A stretch of 15,398 nt of DNA, taken from contig JASLEM010000169.1 in the NCBI GenBank assembly GCA_030151165.1, positions 1-15,398 on the forward strand, given 5' to 3'. This stretch comes from Burkholderiaceae bacterium. Its GTDB lineage: Bacteria; Pseudomonadota; Gammaproteobacteria; Burkholderiales; Burkholderiaceae. Under the pieces are notes generated by a model. It saw only the letters and a program-made list of their open reading frames with translations. It had not been told where the DNA came from and made no database searches. The translations under genes were made by a program, and so were the position numbers. Below are positions 1-6,273 of this stretch, one piece after another. How positions within the stretch are numbered: position 1 is the stretch's first letter; the number at the start of each line of letters is the position of its first letter.

Positions 1-146
1 GTCCATAAGACCTCGACTTTCGCATTTGACTGCTACTCGTCTTGGCACTCGCCTTCAAACGCCCACGCTTATCGGCTGTTAATTTTTAAAGAACTTCGAA
101 GCAAACCGTTGTTTGTTTCGTCGCGCTGATCAGTTATCAGCACAGA
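1..146 (-). other. rRNA operon leader (upstream of 16S, genes off the left edge)
   Basis: This is the 5' leader of an rRNA operon transcribed leftward out of the window. It follows a near-consensus promoter and contains a boxB-like hairpin (GCTGAT/ATCAGC at 125-130 and 136-141) and then a boxA at 81-94. The segment after boxA, reading AACAGCCGATAA on the minus strand, resembles sequence commonly found in front of betaproteobacterial rRNA genes. Promoters lie directly upstream, so I read it as the 16S leader, not the 16S-23S spacer. The mature 16S sequence is not reached, and the assignment rests on these short motifs. Confidence 0.72.
81..94 (-). promoter_or_regulatory. boxA antitermination element
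   Basis: The minus strand reads GTTCTTTAAAAATT, close to the rRNA boxA core (TGCTCTTTAACA in E. coli). It lies about 50 nt after the predicted start site and 30 nt after a boxB-like hairpin, the usual arrangement for recruiting Nus factors to protect the untranslated rRNA transcript from Rho. Confidence 0.7.
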
Positions 147-152
147 AGCGAG

Positions 153-181
153 ATTATGATATGCTTTCAAAACCTTGTCAA
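153..181 (-). promoter_or_regulatory. rRNA promoter, proximal (near consensus)
   Basis: On the minus strand, TTGACA (181-176) and CATAAT (158-153) are separated by exactly 17 nt. This is a near-perfect sigma70 promoter and the strongest in the window. Transcription would start near 146 and enter the rRNA leader. Confidence 0.8.
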
Positions 182-251
182 GCACTCAACTTCTTACTTC
201 GTTTCGTTGATCTTGTCATCTGCTTTCGTTGCCGCCACTTCCGAGGCGCCT

Positions 252-280
252 TCAAAAGCTGACTTGTGATCAGCGAAGCC
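252..280. repeat. 29-bp direct repeat, copy A
   Basis: Identical over 29 bp to 394-422. Each copy lies just downstream (minus strand) of a TAGAAT -10 box, so it corresponds to the initially transcribed region of the middle promoter. It contains the palindrome TGATCA. Confidence 0.9.
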
Positions 281-284
281 TTGT

Positions 285-314
285 ATTCTATGCTTGATTT
301 CAAATCATCGTCAA
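285..314 (-). promoter_or_regulatory. rRNA promoter, middle
   Basis: On the minus strand, TTGACG (314-309) and TAGAAT (290-285) are separated by 18 nt. The -10 box is followed immediately by the first copy of a 29-bp repeat that also follows the distal promoter, so the unit looks duplicated. Confidence 0.65.
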
Positions 315-393
315 GCACTTTTCCAAGTCTTCTTTGCCGATCATCTGCTTTCGTGCCTGTTGACGAGCCGTGAAGCTCAATCGATCGGAGGCG

Positions 394-422
394 TCAAAAG
401 CTGACTTGTGATCAGCGAAGCC
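394..422. repeat. 29-bp direct repeat, copy B
   Basis: Second identical copy of 252-280, downstream of the distal promoter. Shorter matches continue the duplication: a 14-nt match (216-229 and 341-354) and a 10-nt match around the -35 boxes (177-186 and 310-319). The offsets of 142, 125 and 133 bp show an old tandem duplication with indels. Confidence 0.9.
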
Positions 423-426
423 CATG

Positions 427-456
427 ATTCTATACGACTGTTTGGTGACTCTGCAA
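427..456 (-). promoter_or_regulatory. rRNA promoter, distal
   Basis: On the minus strand, TTGCAG (456-451) and TAGAAT (432-427) are 18 nt apart. The -35 is weaker than in the other two promoters, but the -10 box and downstream sequence match the middle promoter. It starts about 100 bp beyond the end of ptsI. Confidence 0.55.
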
Positions 457-528
457 GAGCCGTTCGTCCAACAGCCCTCAAGGTTCAAGCGCGCCCGGTG
501 CAGCGGCCTCCGAAACGAGCCGCGAATA

Positions 529-549
529 CGTGGCGGCTTCGCCGCCACG
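529..549 (-). terminator. Strong hairpin just after ptsI, possible terminator
   Basis: A perfect 9-bp stem (CGTGGCGGC/GCCGCCACG) with a 3-nt loop begins 3 nt past the ptsI stop codon. Stem strength and position fit a transcript end, but the sequence after it on the minus strand (TATTCGCGG) has no real U-tract. It may be a weak or Rho-assisted terminator, or a 3'-end stabiliser that separates ptsI from the rRNA promoters. Confidence 0.45.
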
Positions 550-552
550 CGC

Positions 553-2334
553 TCACGACAGGTCGGATGTCGGTGCCGCCCGATGGAGCCGGGTGCACGT
601 CGCCTGCGGATCATCCGCCTCGACGACCAAATCGACGCGCGAACTCCAGACCTTGGTGTCGACACGCAGGATCCGCTTCTTGATGGACGACACCTGCGTC
701 GGATGCATCGAGAAGCTGCGCAGACCCATGCCCAGCAGCAGTTCGGTAAACGCCGGGTCGCCCGCCATCTCGCCGCAGACACTGACCTCCTTGCCCAGCT
801 CGTTGGCCTTCGAGATGGTCCGGGCGATGAGCTGCAGCACGGCCGGGTGCCACGGATCGTAGAGGTGCGACACCGCCTCGTCCGCGCGGTCGATCGCCAG
901 CGTGTACTGGATCAGGTCGTTCGTGCCGATCGAGATGAAGTCGAAGTACTTCAGCAAGGTCGGCAGCATCAGCGCCGCCGCCGGCACCTCGATCATGGCG
1001 CCGAGTGCCACGTCGACGTACGCCTGCCCGCGCACCCGGAGCTGCGCCTTGGCGCGCTCGACCGCGTCCTTCAGCTGCAGCACTTCCTTCAGCTGCGCGA
1101 CCATCGGCACCAGCAGGCGCACCTTGCCGTGCGCGCTCGCCCGCAGGATCGCGCGCAGCTGCTCGCCGAACATCTCCGGCTCGGACAGGCTCCAGCGGAT
1201 CGCCCGCAACCCGAGCGCCGGATTCAGGTTGTGATCGTTGCGTGCCTCCTGCTGCGGCGAGCGGTCGAGCTGCTTGTCGGCGCCGATGTCGATCGTGCGG
1301 ATCGTCACCGGCAGGCCCGACAGCGCCTTCACGACCTTGCTGTAGGCCTCGTACTGCTCTTCCTCGCCGGGCAGCCGCCCGATGCGGTTCATGAACAGGA
1401 ACTCGCTGCGGAACAGGCCGACACCCACGGCGCCGGCATCGAGCACGCCCTGCGCGTCGCTCGGCAGCTCGATGTTGGCGAGCAGTTCGATCGAGTGACC
1501 GTCCAGCGTGACCGCGGGCGTGTGGCGCAGGCGATCGAGGCGGACGCGCTCGAGTTCGATCTGGCGTTGGCGGAAGCGGTATTCCTCGAGCACGATGGGA
1601 GAGGGGTTGACGATCACGACGCCGGCGTCGCCATCGATGATGATCCAGTCGTCCTGCGTGACGATGCGACTCGCCTCGCGCGCGCCGACGACCGCCGGGA
1701 TGTCCATGCTGCGCGCGACGATCGCCGTGTGGGAGTTTCGCCCGCCGACGTCGGTCACGAAGCCCGTGAAAACGCTGCGCCGGAACTTGAGCATGTCGGC
1801 CGGCGCGATGTCGTTGGCCACGAGCACCAGTGGATCCTCGCCGGCAAAATCGCGCGGTGAATGCGCAGGCGGTTCGGCAAACGAGTCGCCCGCGAGCCGC
1901 CCCAGCGCCGCGATGACGCGCTCGACGACCTGCTCGAGGTCGCCCTTGCGGTCGCGCAGGTACTCGTCCTCCATCTCGTCGAACTGCCGCGCGATGACCT
2001 CCAGCTGCGACGACAGCGCCCATTCGGCGTTGTAGTGGCGCTCGACGATCCATTGCCGCGTCGCCTCGGAGAGCGTGTCGTCCTGCAGCAGCATCAGGTG
2101 GACGTCGAGCAGCGCGACGAGCTCGTCGTGCGCGTCCTCCGGCACGTCCTCCTTCAGCGCCGTGAGTTCGCGCACGACCAGGTCGCGCGCCGCGCGCAGG
2201 CGCTGCACCTCGGCCTCGATCAGCGAGGCCTCGATGAAATAGTGCGCGACGTCGACGCGGCTCGATGCCACCAGCACCGCACGACCGATCGCGACGCCGC
2301 GCGACACGGGCAGACCGAACACCTGAATGCTCAC
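553..2334 (-). CDS. ptsI: Phosphoenolpyruvate-protein phosphotransferase (PTS enzyme I)
   Basis: Enzyme I moves phosphate from phosphoenolpyruvate to HPr in the cytoplasm. The 593-residue product is close to the family length (575 in E. coli). It has the N-terminal HPr-binding helical region, the phosphohistidine loop GGRNSHTAIVARS with His202, and the PEP-binding barrel with GLFRSEF (Arg309), RTIDIGADK, IEVPAA and GTNDLIQY. The acid/base cysteine is Cys520 in SVCGEMAGD. I chose the GTG at 2334 because a GGAGG Shine-Dalgarno lies 9 nt before it and the protein then starts as the family does; an upstream in-frame ATG at 2367 would add 11 unusual residues. HPr and EIIA lie upstream on the same strand, but an opposing gene separates them, so ptsI probably needs its own promoter. 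No sugar permease is present, which points to a regulatory PTS. Confidence 0.96.
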   Translation of the reverse strand: MSIQVFGLPVSRGVAIGRAVLVASSRVDVAHYFIEASLIEAEVQRLRAARDLVVRELTALKEDVPEDAHDELVALLDVHLMLLQDDTLSEATRQWIVERHYNAEWALSSQLEVIARQFDEMEDEYLRDRKGDLEQVVERVIAALGRLAGDSFAEPPAHSPRDFAGEDPLVLVANDIAPADMLKFRRSVFTGFVTDVGGRNSHTAIVARSMDIPAVVGAREASRIVTQDDWIIIDGDAGVVIVNPSPIVLEEYRFRQRQIELERVRLDRLRHTPAVTLDGHSIELLANIELPSDAQGVLDAGAVGVGLFRSEFLFMNRIGRLPGEEEQYEAYSKVVKALSGLPVTIRTIDIGADKQLDRSPQQEARNDHNLNPALGLRAIRWSLSEPEMFGEQLRAILRASAHGKVRLLVPMVAQLKEVLQLKDAVERAKAQLRVRGQAYVDVALGAMIEVPAAALMLPTLLKYFDFISIGTNDLIQYTLAIDRADEAVSHLYDPWHPAVLQLIARTISKANELGKEVSVCGEMAGDPAFTELLLGMGLRSFSMHPTQVSSIKKRILRVDTKVWSSRVDLVVEADDPQATCTRLHRAAPTSDLS

Positions 2335-2421
2335 GAGAACCGACCTCCGGAAGCCACGCGCCGACACGACGACTGCCGCGGATGGATACCGCTGACAGGC
2401 GGCCCGGCGGGCTCGAATGTC

Positions 2422-2427
2422 AATGTA
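2422..2427 (-). promoter_or_regulatory. Candidate extended -10 for ptsI
   Basis: The minus strand reads TGCTACATT, an extended -10 (TGnTACATT), about 88 nt before the ptsI GTG. No good -35 is visible. The same nonamer occurs at 15386-15394. Because olsB interrupts the PTS cluster, a promoter is expected in this gap, but this is weak evidence. Confidence 0.35.
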
Positions 2428-2502
2428 GCAGCAAGGCGGCGGTTCGCCGCGCGCGGATGAGCGGGTTTCGGACGGGTTCGCGGTCGCGGCAGGGGCCGCG
2501 GG

Positions 2503-2546
2503 CTGTCATTCCGGCGTCATCGCCGCTTCATGGCGTCGTCACGGCC
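2503..2546 (+). promoter_or_regulatory. Putative Pho box array (four 11-bp repeats) before olsB
   Basis: Four consecutive 11-mers align without gaps: CTGTCATTCCG, GCGTCATCGCC, GCTTCATGGCG and TCGTCACGGCC. TCA falls in the same column each time (2506, 2517, 2528, 2539). This is the 7+4 direct-repeat layout of PhoB sites, and the first 7-mer, CTGTCAT, matches the consensus half-site. A -10-like GACCAT (2553-2558) lies 10 nt beyond the last 7-mer, the usual position for PhoB-activated promoters lacking a -35. Ornithine lipid synthesis is known to be PhoB-dependent in Sinorhizobium, which fits the adjacent gene. PhoB itself is not seen here. Confidence 0.6.
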
Positions 2547-2584
2547 ACCCGGGACCATTCCCCCGTATAGATGGGAGAACTCCA

Positions 2585-3424
2585 ATGAACGATGTGCAGG
2601 ACGCGATGTCCTCACCCAAGGCCTCTGCGCTGGATGGCCTGCGCCGGCCCGACCGCCCCGCCGGACGCTCTCAGCGGTCGCACGTCGCGCCCGCGCTCGA
2701 AGTGGTCTGGGCGCGCCACCTGGACGACGTCCGCGCCGCGCAGCGCCTGCGCCACCAGGTCTTCGTCGACGAGATGGGCGCCCGCCCGACGCCGCTGACC
2801 GGCGCGCCGGCCGGCCACGACATCGACGTGTTCGACGAATTCTGCGAGCACCTCATCGTGCGCACCGCCCCGCAGAACGACGAGCCGGGCCAGGTCGTCG
2901 GCACCTACCGCGTGCTGACCCCGAGCGCCGCGCGCCGCGCCGGCAGCTTCTACAGCGACACCGAATTCGACCTGACGCGCCTGCGCCCGCTGCGCGACCG
3001 CATGGTCGAGCTCGGACGCAGCTGCGTCCATGCGGACCACCGCGCCGGTGGCGTGATCCTCGCGCTGTGGGCCGCGCTCGCCCAGTTCATGCACGCCAAC
3101 GAGATGGAGACGGTGATCGGTTGCGCGAGCATCTCGATGCGCGACGGCGGCCATTGCGCGGCCAGCCTGTGGGCGCGTCTGCGCGAGACACATCTCGCCG
3201 GCGTCGAATGCCAGGTTCGTCCGCGCGTGCCGCTGCCGGTCGACGACCTGGAGCAGGGCCTGGCCGTCGAGCCGCCCGCGCTGATCAAGGGCTACCTGCG
3301 TCTCGGCGCGAAGGTGCTGGGCGCGCCGGCGTGGGATCCGGAATTCAATACGGCCGACCTGCCGCTGCTGACCCGCGTCGCCGACATGCCCGAGCGCTAT
3401 CGCCGCCACTTCATGCCCGCCTGA
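2585..3424 (+). CDS. olsB: L-ornithine N-alpha-acyltransferase (ornithine lipid synthesis)
   Basis: OlsB transfers a 3-hydroxyacyl chain from acyl carrier protein to ornithine, giving lyso-ornithine lipid; a second acyltransferase, OlsA, finishes the phosphorus-free membrane lipid. The 279-residue protein has the pattern of this GNAT-like family: RLRHQVFVDEMGA (residues 54-66), DVFDEFCEHLIV (81-92), VGTYRVL (105-111), FYSDTEFDL (122-130), the hallmark ELGRSCVH (142-149), and PPALIKGYLRLGAK near 230-243. The first 40 residues are variable and proline/arginine-rich. A GGAGA ribosome site lies 6 nt before the ATG. It is encoded against the surrounding PTS genes, divergent from ptsI and tail-to-tail with ptsH (35 bp). 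The Pho-box-like repeats upstream suggest induction by phosphate limitation. No olsA is in the window. A related acyl-homoserine-lactone-synthase-like GNAT is the main alternative, less likely given the ELGRSCVH context. Confidence 0.88.
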   Translation: MNDVQDAMSSPKASALDGLRRPDRPAGRSQRSHVAPALEVVWARHLDDVRAAQRLRHQVFVDEMGARPTPLTGAPAGHDIDVFDEFCEHLIVRTAPQNDEPGQVVGTYRVLTPSAARRAGSFYSDTEFDLTRLRPLRDRMVELGRSCVHADHRAGGVILALWAALAQFMHANEMETVIGCASISMRDGGHCAASLWARLRETHLAGVECQVRPRVPLPVDDLEQGLAVEPPALIKGYLRLGAKVLGAPAWDPEFNTADLPLLTRVADMPERYRRHFMPA

Positions 3425-3459
3425 CGAGCGGGCTCGCCGACGGTCGGTGCGCAGACGCG

Positions 3460-3729
3460 TTACTGGCCTTCGCCGAACTTGTCGTTGACCAGCGCGGCGA
3501 TCGCGTCCGACGCCTGCTGCTCGTCGGTGCCCTCGGTCTCCAGCTCGACTTCCGCGCCCAGCCCGGCCGCCAGCATCATGATGCCCATGATGCTCTTGGC
3601 GTTCACTCGCCGGCCGTTGCGGCTCATGAACACCTCGCACTGGAAGCTCGTCGCCAGCTTCGTGAGCTTGGCGGAGGCGCGGGCGTGAAGGCCCAGCTTA
3701 TTGCTGATGACAAGAGTTGTTCGGATCAT
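3460..3729 (-). CDS. ptsH: Phosphocarrier protein HPr
   Basis: HPr carries phosphate from enzyme I to EIIA. The 89-residue protein has the usual length, with the active-site His15 in LGLHARASAKL and the regulatory Ser46 in NAKSIMGIMMLAAG, the site phosphorylated by HPr kinase in organisms that have HprK. Its ATG lies inside the end of the EIIA gene (32-nt overlap) and has no clear Shine-Dalgarno, so it is probably translated by coupling to EIIA. It ends 35 bp from the end of the convergent olsB, and no intrinsic terminator is visible between them. An enzyme I partner lies further left, beyond olsB. Confidence 0.95.
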   Translation of the reverse strand: MIRTTLVISNKLGLHARASAKLTKLATSFQCEVFMSRNGRRVNAKSIMGIMMLAAGLGAEVELETEGTDEQQASDAIAALVNDKFGEGQ

Positions 3730-4147
3730 TCGAGGGCGGAGTTTGGGTCTGGTTCTGCGGACGCGTGTGCGCCACCTGCATCACGCCCTGCGTCGCACCC
3801 GCGACGGCGCGGGCGACGAGCGCGTCGAGCGGCTCGGCAAGGTAGCACAGCGAGCGCCACAGCATCGGCACGTTGACGCCGGCGACGACGCGCGTCGCCA
3901 CGCCGTCCGCCAGCCGTTGCGCGACGTTGCAGGGCGTCGCGCCGAAGACGTCGGTCAGGATCAGGACTTCGGGCTCGTCGAGCCGCGCGATCGCCTGGCG
4001 CGCGAGCGATTCGACCGCGTCGGCCGACATCGACGGATCCACGTCGACGGCCTCGAACAGGTGGCCTTTTTCCGCAAAGCAATGGCCCGCGACGGCCTGC
4101 AAGGCCGAAGCGAGCGGAGCATGAGCGATCAACAGAACAGCGGCCAC
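3698..4147 (-). CDS. PTS mannose-type EIIA domain protein
   Basis: A stand-alone EIIA of the mannose family, which accepts phosphate from HPr. With the GTG at 4147 the product is 149 residues. The active-site histidine is His9 in LLIAHAPLASAL (His10 in E. coli ManX), and the second conserved segment is ILTDVFGATPCNVAQ. An in-frame extension to 4270 is possible but would put 41 residues before the conserved first strand, so I prefer 4147 despite a weak ribosome site. The last 25 or so residues (QNQTQTPPSNDPNNSCHQQ) are a polar, low-complexity tail that overlaps ptsH. No EIIB or EIIC is nearby. In Ralstonia, EIIA-Man/HPr/EI without a sugar permease acts in regulation (carbon storage), and the same is inferred here. 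Confidence 0.88.
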   Translation of the reverse strand: MAAVLLIAHAPLASALQAVAGHCFAEKGHLFEAVDVDPSMSADAVESLARQAIARLDEPEVLILTDVFGATPCNVAQRLADGVATRVVAGVNVPMLWRSLCYLAEPLDALVARAVAGATQGVMQVAHTRPQNQTQTPPSNDPNNSCHQQ

Positions 4148-4186
4148 GTCTGAAACCCGAGCGTCGTGAAGCAACGCAAACAGACG

Positions 4187-4192
4187 ATTATC
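4187..4192 (-). promoter_or_regulatory. Possible -10 box for the EIIA-ptsH unit
   Basis: The minus strand reads GATAAT about 40 nt before the EIIA GTG. No convincing -35 sits at the right distance. It is in the 165-bp gap after the preceding same-strand gene, where a promoter would be expected. Confidence 0.25.
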
Positions 4193-4312
4193 GGCCTTCG
4201 CGCGCGCCGAACCTAGCGCACGGGCAACTGCCACCGGTTCTCGTCCGGAAATCGTGGCCGAATTGCACAACTTCCCGCGCGTTTACGTTGGAAACCGCGT
4301 CCGCCACCCGTC

Positions 4313-4945
4313 CTAGCTGGGGTCGGCCGGCGGATTTTCCAGGTCGAAGCGGAGCTCGTCCTCGAACGGCTTGACCACGGCCTCCGGCAACGCCGGGCCG
4401 ATCGCGTTGACCTGGAAGACGCGGGTGCCACGCGCGAAGAGCCGCAGCGATTCTTCGGCGGTCGCACCATCCGGCCGCATGCCGCGCAGGCGAGCGCTCA
4501 CGTTGCCCTGAAACGGCGTCGCACCCGCCAGCTTGAACGAAGCGAATTCAGCATCGCGCGCGCGCAGCGCCGTGCGCGCGCCGGCGGCGAGCTCGGCGAG
4601 CGTCGCCTCCACCCGCGCAGCATCGCCGACCTCCGCCGTCGCGACGCCGTACGTCACGCCGCCCGCCTCGCACGACAGCATGAACAGCTTCAGCGGTGCG
4701 CCGGCCACGACCATCTCGCGCTGGAACCGGCCGGGGCGGCACGGCAGCTGGGCGACGAGCTGTGTCTCGGGCAGTCGCACCGAGCGCCAGTCGAAAGCGG
4801 GCACGCAGGCGACGGCCGCGGCCAGCGTGGGCCACGCGACAAGCGCCAGCGCCTTGCGCGATCGGCGGTCGCGGCATCCCCCAATGGCGGGAAGGGGTGT
4901 CTCTGATTTCACTTCGGCAGGCATCGCGGCATCATGCGCATTCAC
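4313..4945 (-). CDS. Hypothetical exported or lipoprotein-like protein
   Basis: I do not recognise the family. The 210-residue reading frame starts at a GTG; an in-frame ATG at 4924 would give 203 residues, and neither has a clear ribosome site. Residues about 26-30 are basic (RDRRSR just before KALALVAW), followed by a hydrophobic stretch (31-46) ending in AAVACVPAFDW. That looks like a signal anchor or a lipoprotein signal with Cys47, although the residue at -3 is Ala where Leu is usual. The rest is a soluble alpha/beta-looking domain with two cysteines (LPCRPG and LSCEAGG) that could form a disulphide in the periplasm. The frame is closed by a stop 165 bp before EIIA. Codon use matches its neighbours, so I take it as a real gene. 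Confidence 0.65.
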   Translation of the reverse strand: MNAHDAAMPAEVKSETPLPAIGGCRDRRSRKALALVAWPTLAAAVACVPAFDWRSVRLPETQLVAQLPCRPGRFQREMVVAGAPLKLFMLSCEAGGVTYGVATAEVGDAARVEATLAELAAGARTALRARDAEFASFKLAGATPFQGNVSARLRGMRPDGATAEESLRLFARGTRVFQVNAIGPALPEAVVKPFEDELRFDLENPPADPS

Positions 4946-5114
4946 AGCTTGTTACGTGCTGCCAGACCCCCTCATTGGGGATGGTTCAGCAGCAGATCGG
5001 TGGGCAATATGGCCGCCTTCCTCCGGCAATACGCGACAATTTGTAACCGGCACGCCAACCGGAGCACAATGGGATTTTCGCGGGGCTCTGCCCGGCGGAA
5101 ATGGAGGGTTCGAC

Positions 5115-6251
5115 ATGACAATGACAATGACTTCCAGCTTTCCGATCATGACCGATTCGGTGAACGACCTTCCGCGCCTCGAACCCGATGAAGTCCACTG
5201 GCGCGAGATCATCAGCCAGATCGGCAGCGAGGTCGGCCTGCCTTTGTCGAGCGCGCTCGAGCGCGTGACCGTGCTCGCGACCACCGGCAAGATCGACCGC
5301 GCCGGCCTGCGCATGCTGCGCGAGGAGATCGAGCGCGCCCGCCGCGCCGGGATGATCGGCCAGCAGCTCGCGCGCTTCGCATCGGGCCGCATCCGGCAGT
5401 CGCCGGAGCAGGTCAGCGTCACGCAGATGCTGCGCGAGGTGCTGCTGCAGCGCGGCCGCGAAGCCAGCACGCGCCAGATCGAGATCAACCAGGCGCTGAA
5501 GCCGGCCGAGGTCGTCGTCGACGCGACGCTGCTCTACGCGCTGCTGCAGGCCGTCGTCGACTGGGGCCTCGATCTCGCCAAGTCGAGCATCGAGTTCAAG
5601 CTCGACATCAAGGCCTGGCCGCCCTATGCACGCCTGAGCTGCCGCTTCGCCCACGCCTGCGAGGACCAGGCGCCCGCGACGCCGCAACCCGCGCTCGACT
5701 CGATGGCCTGGCGCCTCGTGCAGCAGATCGCGTGGACGCTGAGCCTCGTGATGGACCGCGTGGTGTCCGACAACGACACGACGCTGACGCTCGAATTCCC
5801 GCGCACGATCAACGAGCAGATCGAAGGGGTCAGCGTCGTCGAGATCGACCAGGGCTTCGGCGTCTCCGACAACTCCAAGCCGCTCGCCGGCAGCCACGTG
5901 CTGGTGGTGTGCGGCGGGCGCGAGGTGCGCTCGCTGGTGCGCGAGTCGATCCGCCACATGGGCCTGCTCGTCGACTTCGTCAACACCGTCGAGGAAGCCG
6001 AGGAGTTCTGCCGCGACGCGCTGCCGCACGCGATCATCTTCGAGTCCGTGCTCGTGAACGACCGCTTCCAGCGCCTGCGCTCGAACATCCTGGCCGAGAT
6101 GCCGAATTTCGTCTTCATCGAGATCGCGGCCGAAGGCAACGCGATGCAGCTGTCGACGCAGAACGCCGGCCAGCGCGCGTGCCTGGGCCGCGACGCGATC
6201 ATGCAGTCGCTGCCGTCGGCGCTGATCTTCGAGCTCTCGCGCACGCTCTGA
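5115..6251 (+). CDS. Degenerate histidine kinase/receiver-like protein
   Basis: The 378-residue protein has the outline of a hybrid sensor kinase, but the usual catalytic residues are missing. Residues 28-90 look like a dimerisation helix pair; where HELRTPL is expected it reads SEVGLPL, with Ser38 in place of the phosphorylated His. Residues 130-230 resemble an ATPase domain, but the N-box asparagines are replaced (ALLQAVVDWG, 142-151) and no glycine-rich ATP lid is seen before LTLEFP. Residues 259-375 resemble a receiver: HVLVVCGGREVRSLV has Cys-Gly-Gly where the acidic pair belongs, and the phospho-Asp position in AIIFES is Glu310. There is no transmembrane segment or sensor domain. The start has a strong GGAGGG at 5103-5108 and opens with the hexamer repeat encoding MTMTMT. 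It is divergent from the gene at 4313 and convergent with DUF4197. It is probably a cytoplasmic scaffold or allosteric regulator, by inference only. Confidence 0.75.
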   Translation: MTMTMTSSFPIMTDSVNDLPRLEPDEVHWREIISQIGSEVGLPLSSALERVTVLATTGKIDRAGLRMLREEIERARRAGMIGQQLARFASGRIRQSPEQVSVTQMLREVLLQRGREASTRQIEINQALKPAEVVVDATLLYALLQAVVDWGLDLAKSSIEFKLDIKAWPPYARLSCRFAHACEDQAPATPQPALDSMAWRLVQQIAWTLSLVMDRVVSDNDTTLTLEFPRTINEQIEGVSVVEIDQGFGVSDNSKPLAGSHVLVVCGGREVRSLVRESIRHMGLLVDFVNTVEEAEEFCRDALPHAIIFESVLVNDRFQRLRSNILAEMPNFVFIEIAAEGNAMQLSTQNAGQRACLGRDAIMQSLPSALIFELSRTL

Positions 6252-6273
6252 CGCACGCGCGCGCGGAGCGACG

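Noticed and set aside
1..100. 16S-23S spacer instead of a 16S leader
   Set aside because: boxA also occurs in the spacer, but here strong promoters lie just upstream and no 16S 3' end or tRNA is present.
424..1860. A long plus-strand open frame across ptsI
   Set aside because: It is antisense to ptsI, whose protein matches enzyme I from end to end. The frame's product is rich in Arg, His and Gln, typical of a shadow frame in GC-rich DNA.
2566..2571. TATAGA as the olsB -10 box
   Set aside because: It would start transcription at about 2578, cutting off the GGAGA ribosome site. GACCAT at 2553-2558 fits the Pho-box spacing and keeps the ribosome site.
4533..5114. Upstream in-frame extension of the kinase-like gene
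   Set aside because: It overlaps the divergent gene at 4313-4945, has no ribosome site, and its translation is low-complexity. The strong GGAGGG before ATG 5115 marks the real start.
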